In this document: positions 61,401 through 64,000 of the stretch, in pieces
Layout of the letters: each line of letters opens with the position of its first letter
Numbering within the stretch: the first letter of the stretch is position 1
DNA from: Acidimicrobiia bacterium
GTDB lineage: Bacteria; Actinomycetota; Acidimicrobiia; Spongiisociales; UBA11373
DNA length: 64,000 nt
Assembly (NCBI GenBank): GCA_030584185.1
Contig: CP129495.1
Location: forward strand, 1,329,628 to 1,393,627
Direction: 5' to 3'
The notes under the pieces: generated by a model
Told to the model about the DNA's origin: nothing
Database searches by the model: none
Seen by the model: only the letters and a program-made list of their open reading frames with translations
Translations under genes and position numbers: made by a program

Positions 61401-62357
61401 TCAGACGGGGGTGCCCTCCACCGCAACCGGAGCGCGTCGCCGATTGCCCCGGTTCACCACCAGGTGCTCGGCCAGCGTGACCAGCGAGACGAAGGCGATG
61501 CCGAGCAGGGCCGAGACGATGATGGTGGCGAAAAGCTTCTCGGGGCCGCTCACGTAGTAGTACGAGAATGTGAGCAGGGCCCGGCCCAGACCGTCGCCGA
61601 CCCCGGCGGGGAGCTCGCCGATGATCGCCCCGATGATGCTCGCCGTCGCCGAGATCTTCAGGGCGGTGAACACATAGGGAATCGATGCCGGCACCCGGAG
61701 CTTGGTGAGGATCTGGCCTTCGGTGGCGGCGTAGGAGCGCATCAGTTCGAGCGCGTTGGGATCGGGTGAGCGGAGGCCCCGCAGCGAGTTGATGGTGACC
61801 GGGAAGAACGTCAGGTAGGCGGAGATCACCGCCACCGAGAATCCGGCGTCGTCGAGGCGGAGGGCGCCCACCACCCACGAGGGCCACGCCCCCGACCCGC
61901 CCCAGATCACCACCATGGGGGCGATGGCGATCAGCGGGATGGTCTGCGACACCACCACGAACGGCATCAGGCCCCGCTCCAGCAGTCGGGACCGGGTGAA
62001 GAGGGCGCCCAGGGCGAACCCGGCGACGCTGCCCATGACGAACCCGACCGCCGCCCGATGGAAGGTGGTCAGGGCGTTCTTGAGGAGCAGCCATCCGAGG
62101 ATGTCGGCGTTGCGGCCCCGGCTCACCGGGCGGAACAGGGCGGCGAAGATGTCCTTGACGTGGGGCATCGAGGTGTCGTCGGTGCGCACCGGCAGCCGCA
62201 CGTCGGTGAAGGGGATGGTTCCGCCGGTGGCCTGGCCCAGTGCCTTGTAGCCCTCCCACATGAGGATCAGGGAGGCCAGGATCGCCAGGAACGATCCCAG
62301 CCGCAGCAGCCACCGTGGGATGGCGCGAGGGCGGGGGAGTTCGATGGCGGCCGTCAC
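61401..62357 (-). CDS. ABC permease of the NMT1/pyrimidine-importer class (second permease)
   Basis: 318 residues, about six membrane helices. The N-terminal insert IPFTDVRLPVRTDDTSMPHVKDIFAALFRPV and the coupling loop ELMRSYAATEGQILTKLRVPASIPYVFTALK (about 178-208) match the larger permease that partners ThiX/SsuC-like permeases in pyrimidine-linked importers. It lacks a neighbouring ATPase or binding protein. The paralogue at 17251 suggests both join the importer at 16481; this is inference. Convergent with dnaB, 7 nt apart. Confidence 0.85.
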   Translation of the reverse strand: MTAAIELPRPRAIPRWLLRLGSFLAILASLILMWEGYKALGQATGGTIPFTDVRLPVRTDDTSMPHVKDIFAALFRPVSRGRNADILGWLLLKNALTTFHRAAVGFVMGSVAGFALGALFTRSRLLERGLMPFVVVSQTIPLIAIAPMVVIWGGSGAWPSWVVGALRLDDAGFSVAVISAYLTFFPVTINSLRGLRSPDPNALELMRSYAATEGQILTKLRVPASIPYVFTALKISATASIIGAIIGELPAGVGDGLGRALLTFSYYYVSGPEKLFATIIVSALLGIAFVSLVTLAEHLVVNRGNRRRAPVAVEGTPV

Positions 62358-62367
62358 CGGCGGGATG

Positions 62368-63255
62368 CTACGCCTCGACGGGTCGGGTCGCCCACCCGGC
62401 GGCGATCACCGTGGCGCCCACGAGGGCCGCCCAGGCGATCGCCGCCAGCAGGATGTGGGCAGAGACGATCGCCGCCGATGTCACCTCGGTCACCACGTGC
62501 GCACCACCGAGGGCGACGTTCCCGGTGAAGGCGACCGCCCCGGTCGTAAGCCAGTGGCGCTCCGGCAGCCCTCGTCGCCCGGCCCGCCAGGCGGCGACGC
62601 TCACCATCGCCCATCCCGCTCCCGCCGTGAGGCGATGCGCCCAGTGCAGCGCCACCTGGCGGTCGACGAACTCGGGGAACACCCTCCCCGACACCAGCGG
62701 CCATCCCTCGAAGAACTGGTTGTGCACCGACGATCCGAGGAGCATCGCCCCGTAGGCGAGCATCGCCAGCAGGCCGGCGGTCCAGGCGCGCGCCGCCGAT
62801 GGAACCATCTCCTGGCGAGGGCTTCGGGTGGCCACCACCAGCAGCACCAGCACCGCCACCAGGAGGAACGAGACCGCCAGATGGACCATCACCAGGTCGC
62901 GGTCGAGGTCACCCTTCACCACCATCCGCCCCAGCCAGGCCTGCACGGTCACCACGGCCAGGGCCGTAGAGGCTCCGGCCACCAGCACCGTGCGGCGGCG
63001 GCTTTCCCGCCAGGCGGCGATGAGCAGCGCGACGATGAGAAGCCCGACGACGACGGCCAGCCACCGGTGGGACCACTCGATGACCATGTGGTACTCCCAG
63101 CGGGGCAGCAGACCGCCGAGCACCCCTCCCTCGCACAGCGGCCACCGGTCGGCACAGCCGTACCCGCTGCCGCTTCCCCGGGTGAAGCCGCCCAGGGCGA
63201 CCAGGGTCACGGTGGCGAAGAGGGTCCAGCGCGACAGGGTCCGGGTGGTGGGCAC
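62368..63255 (-). CDS. ctaA: Heme A synthase CtaA/COX15
   Basis: 295 residues, GTG start, eight membrane helices. The first loop has a Cys pair (C34 and C41) and the conserved E60 and H63 (VIEWSHRWLA); further heme His occur in MVHLAVSF, LHWAHRLTAG and SAHILLAAIAW. It oxidises heme O to heme A for cytochrome oxidase. It lies 10 nt from the permease on the same strand and diverges from the cobalamin riboswitch. Confidence 0.9.
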   Translation of the reverse strand: MPTTRTLSRWTLFATVTLVALGGFTRGSGSGYGCADRWPLCEGGVLGGLLPRWEYHMVIEWSHRWLAVVVGLLIVALLIAAWRESRRRTVLVAGASTALAVVTVQAWLGRMVVKGDLDRDLVMVHLAVSFLLVAVLVLLVVATRSPRQEMVPSAARAWTAGLLAMLAYGAMLLGSSVHNQFFEGWPLVSGRVFPEFVDRQVALHWAHRLTAGAGWAMVSVAAWRAGRRGLPERHWLTTGAVAFTGNVALGGAHVVTEVTSAAIVSAHILLAAIAWAALVGATVIAAGWATRPVEA

Positions 63256-63309
63256 GCCCGGAGGGTAGACCCGGTCGGCGCCGGTGACGGGGCCTGCCCG
63301 CCGGCGCTA

Positions 63310-63430
63310 GAGTCGCCGTGCCGGTGAAGAGCCGGTGATGTCACGGCCAGCGAAGTCCGGTGAGAATCCGGCGCTGTCCCGCAACCGTGAAGCCCCCTCG
63401 AGGGGACGAGTCGGGTCGCCTGCCGTGTCG
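63310..63430 (+). ncRNA. Cobalamin riboswitch
   Basis: The core GGTGAGAATCC, GGCGCTGTCCCGCAACCGTGA (63360-63390) and GAGTCGGGTCGCCTGCC (63408-63424) is the B12-riboswitch signature, with an outer stem GCCGTG/CACGGC (about 63315-63355). It senses adenosylcobalamin and lowers expression when vitamin is plentiful. It controls the BtuF-like gene at 63515 through the hairpin at 63488-63513. Confidence 0.9.
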
Positions 63431-63487
63431 TCGGATTGGACACCTTCGGAGGAAGGGTTGCCAGCCAGCAACGGCGCGACAACACCT

Positions 63488-63513
63488 CCTCCTCGGAATC
63501 GAGGAGGTTTTTT
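63488..63513 (+). terminator. Riboswitch expression platform: hairpin with U-tract that also masks the ribosome binding site
   Basis: CCTCCTCG (63488-63495) pairs perfectly with CGAGGAGG (63500-63507) around the loop GAAT, followed by six T. GAGGAGG is also the Shine-Dalgarno sequence of the ATG at 63515. The hairpin can therefore end transcription or hide the ribosome site. Confidence 0.75.
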
Positions 63514-63514
63514 C

Positions 63515-64000
63515 ATGAGGAGGACCGCAGCGCTGCTGCTCGCCCTCGTACTGCTCGCCTGCGGCGACGACGCCGCGGTGACCACCACCGCACCAGCCGG
63601 GTTCTCGGTGGAGATCGCCGGGATCACCCTGGATGCTCCACCGCAGCGGATCATCTCCGGCTCCCCGACCCACACCGAGATCCTGTTCGCCATCGGCGCC
63701 GGGGACCAGGTGATCGCCGTCGACGCCTTCTCCGACTTCCCGGCCGAGGCCGCAGCACTTCCCCGGCTCGACGCCTTCAACCCGAGCGTCGAAGGGTTCG
63801 CCGCTCTCGATCCCGATCTGGTGGTGCTCACCTTCGACCCCGGCGAAGTGGTCGAGGGTCTGGCCGCTCTCGGGGTCCCGGCGCTGGTGCTCGACGCGCC
63901 GGTCACCGTCGAGGACGTCTACGTCCAGATCCTCCAACTGGGGGATCTCACCGACAACAGGGCGGGTGCCGAGGCGGTGACCGGGTCGATGCGGTCCGAC
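63515..64000 (+). CDS. btuF: BtuF-like cobalamin-binding lipoprotein (3' end off the right edge)
   Basis: 162 codons are visible. A short signal peptide ends in lipobox LLAC. The mature part has IAGITLDAPPQRIISGSPTHTEILFAIGAGDQVIAV, PRLDAFNPSVEGFAALDPDLVVL, typical of periplasmic binding proteins for B12 and siderophores (first lobe). The upstream cobalamin riboswitch supports a B12 role. The likely permease and ATPase lie beyond the window. Confidence 0.88.
   Translation, partial: MRRTAALLLALVLLACGDDAAVTTTAPAGFSVEIAGITLDAPPQRIISGSPTHTEILFAIGAGDQVIAVDAFSDFPAEAAALPRLDAFNPSVEGFAALDPDLVVLTFDPGEVVEGLAALGVPALVLDAPVTVEDVYVQILQLGDLTDNRAGAEAVTGSMRSD

Noticed and set aside
59285-61426. 713-residue open frame on the minus strand
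   Set aside because: Runs opposite to rpsR, rplI and dnaB; no recognisable domain.

Overview
High-GC (roughly two thirds G+C) chromosomal DNA around a replication origin. The gene set points to an uncultured actinobacterium, most likely in or near Acidimicrobiia. This placement is inferred from gene order and content: gyrA-gyrB-dciA-recF-dnaN-oriC-dnaA on one side; rpmH-rnpA-yidD-yidC-jag-rsmG-parA-parB on the other; a mycobacteria-like sigM/anti-sigma/trxB/trxA/cwlM block; a DUF3566 gene after gyrA; and inositol-1-phosphate synthase next to a PadR regulator. Many isolated genes have a -10-like hexamer only 6-7 nt before the start codon, so leaderless mRNAs appear common.

Regions. (1) 1-20.4 kb is accessory. 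It holds a reductive pyrimidine catabolic set (dihydropyrimidinase, class-III aminotransferase, beta-ureidopropionase-type amidase and an NMT1/THI5-type ABC importer), interleaved with two toxin-antitoxin modules (MazF type and VapBC), several lipoproteins, and an ECF sigma factor coupled to a six-repeat surface protein. Heptanucleotide repeat arrays in inverted orientation flank a four-helix-bundle gene; a smaller pair without a gene lies near 10.3 kb. (2) 20.4-35 kb is the origin region, with oriC between dnaA and dnaN carrying DnaA boxes and a DnaA-trio-like track, and three parS sites in a 35-bp tandem repeat. (3) 35-40 kb is the redox and cell-envelope regulation block. (4) 40-58 kb is mixed housekeeping: a deacetylase-fold hydrolase, PilT, CCA enzyme, a four-gene overlapping operon with RimK and a retropepsin-like protein, a duplicated metallopeptidase, cis-prenyltransferase, endonuclease IV, KhtTU-type antiporter, PadR-ino1 and PanB. 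(5) 58-64 kb has rpsF-ssb-rpsR-rplI-dnaB, a second NMT1-type permease, heme A synthase, and a cobalamin riboswitch in front of a BtuF-like lipoprotein cut by the right edge.

How they work together: DnaA, DciA, DnaB, DnaN, RecF, gyrase and SSB supply replication; ParA/ParB with tandem parS segregate the origin; the thioredoxin pair sits with an envelope-stress sigma factor and a pseudo-amidase expected to regulate peptidoglycan synthesis. The pyrimidine genes would import and degrade uracil/thymine-type compounds or hydantoins to beta-amino acids; no dihydropyrimidine dehydrogenase is present in the window. No rRNA, tRNA, CRISPR array, insertion sequence or prophage was recognised.
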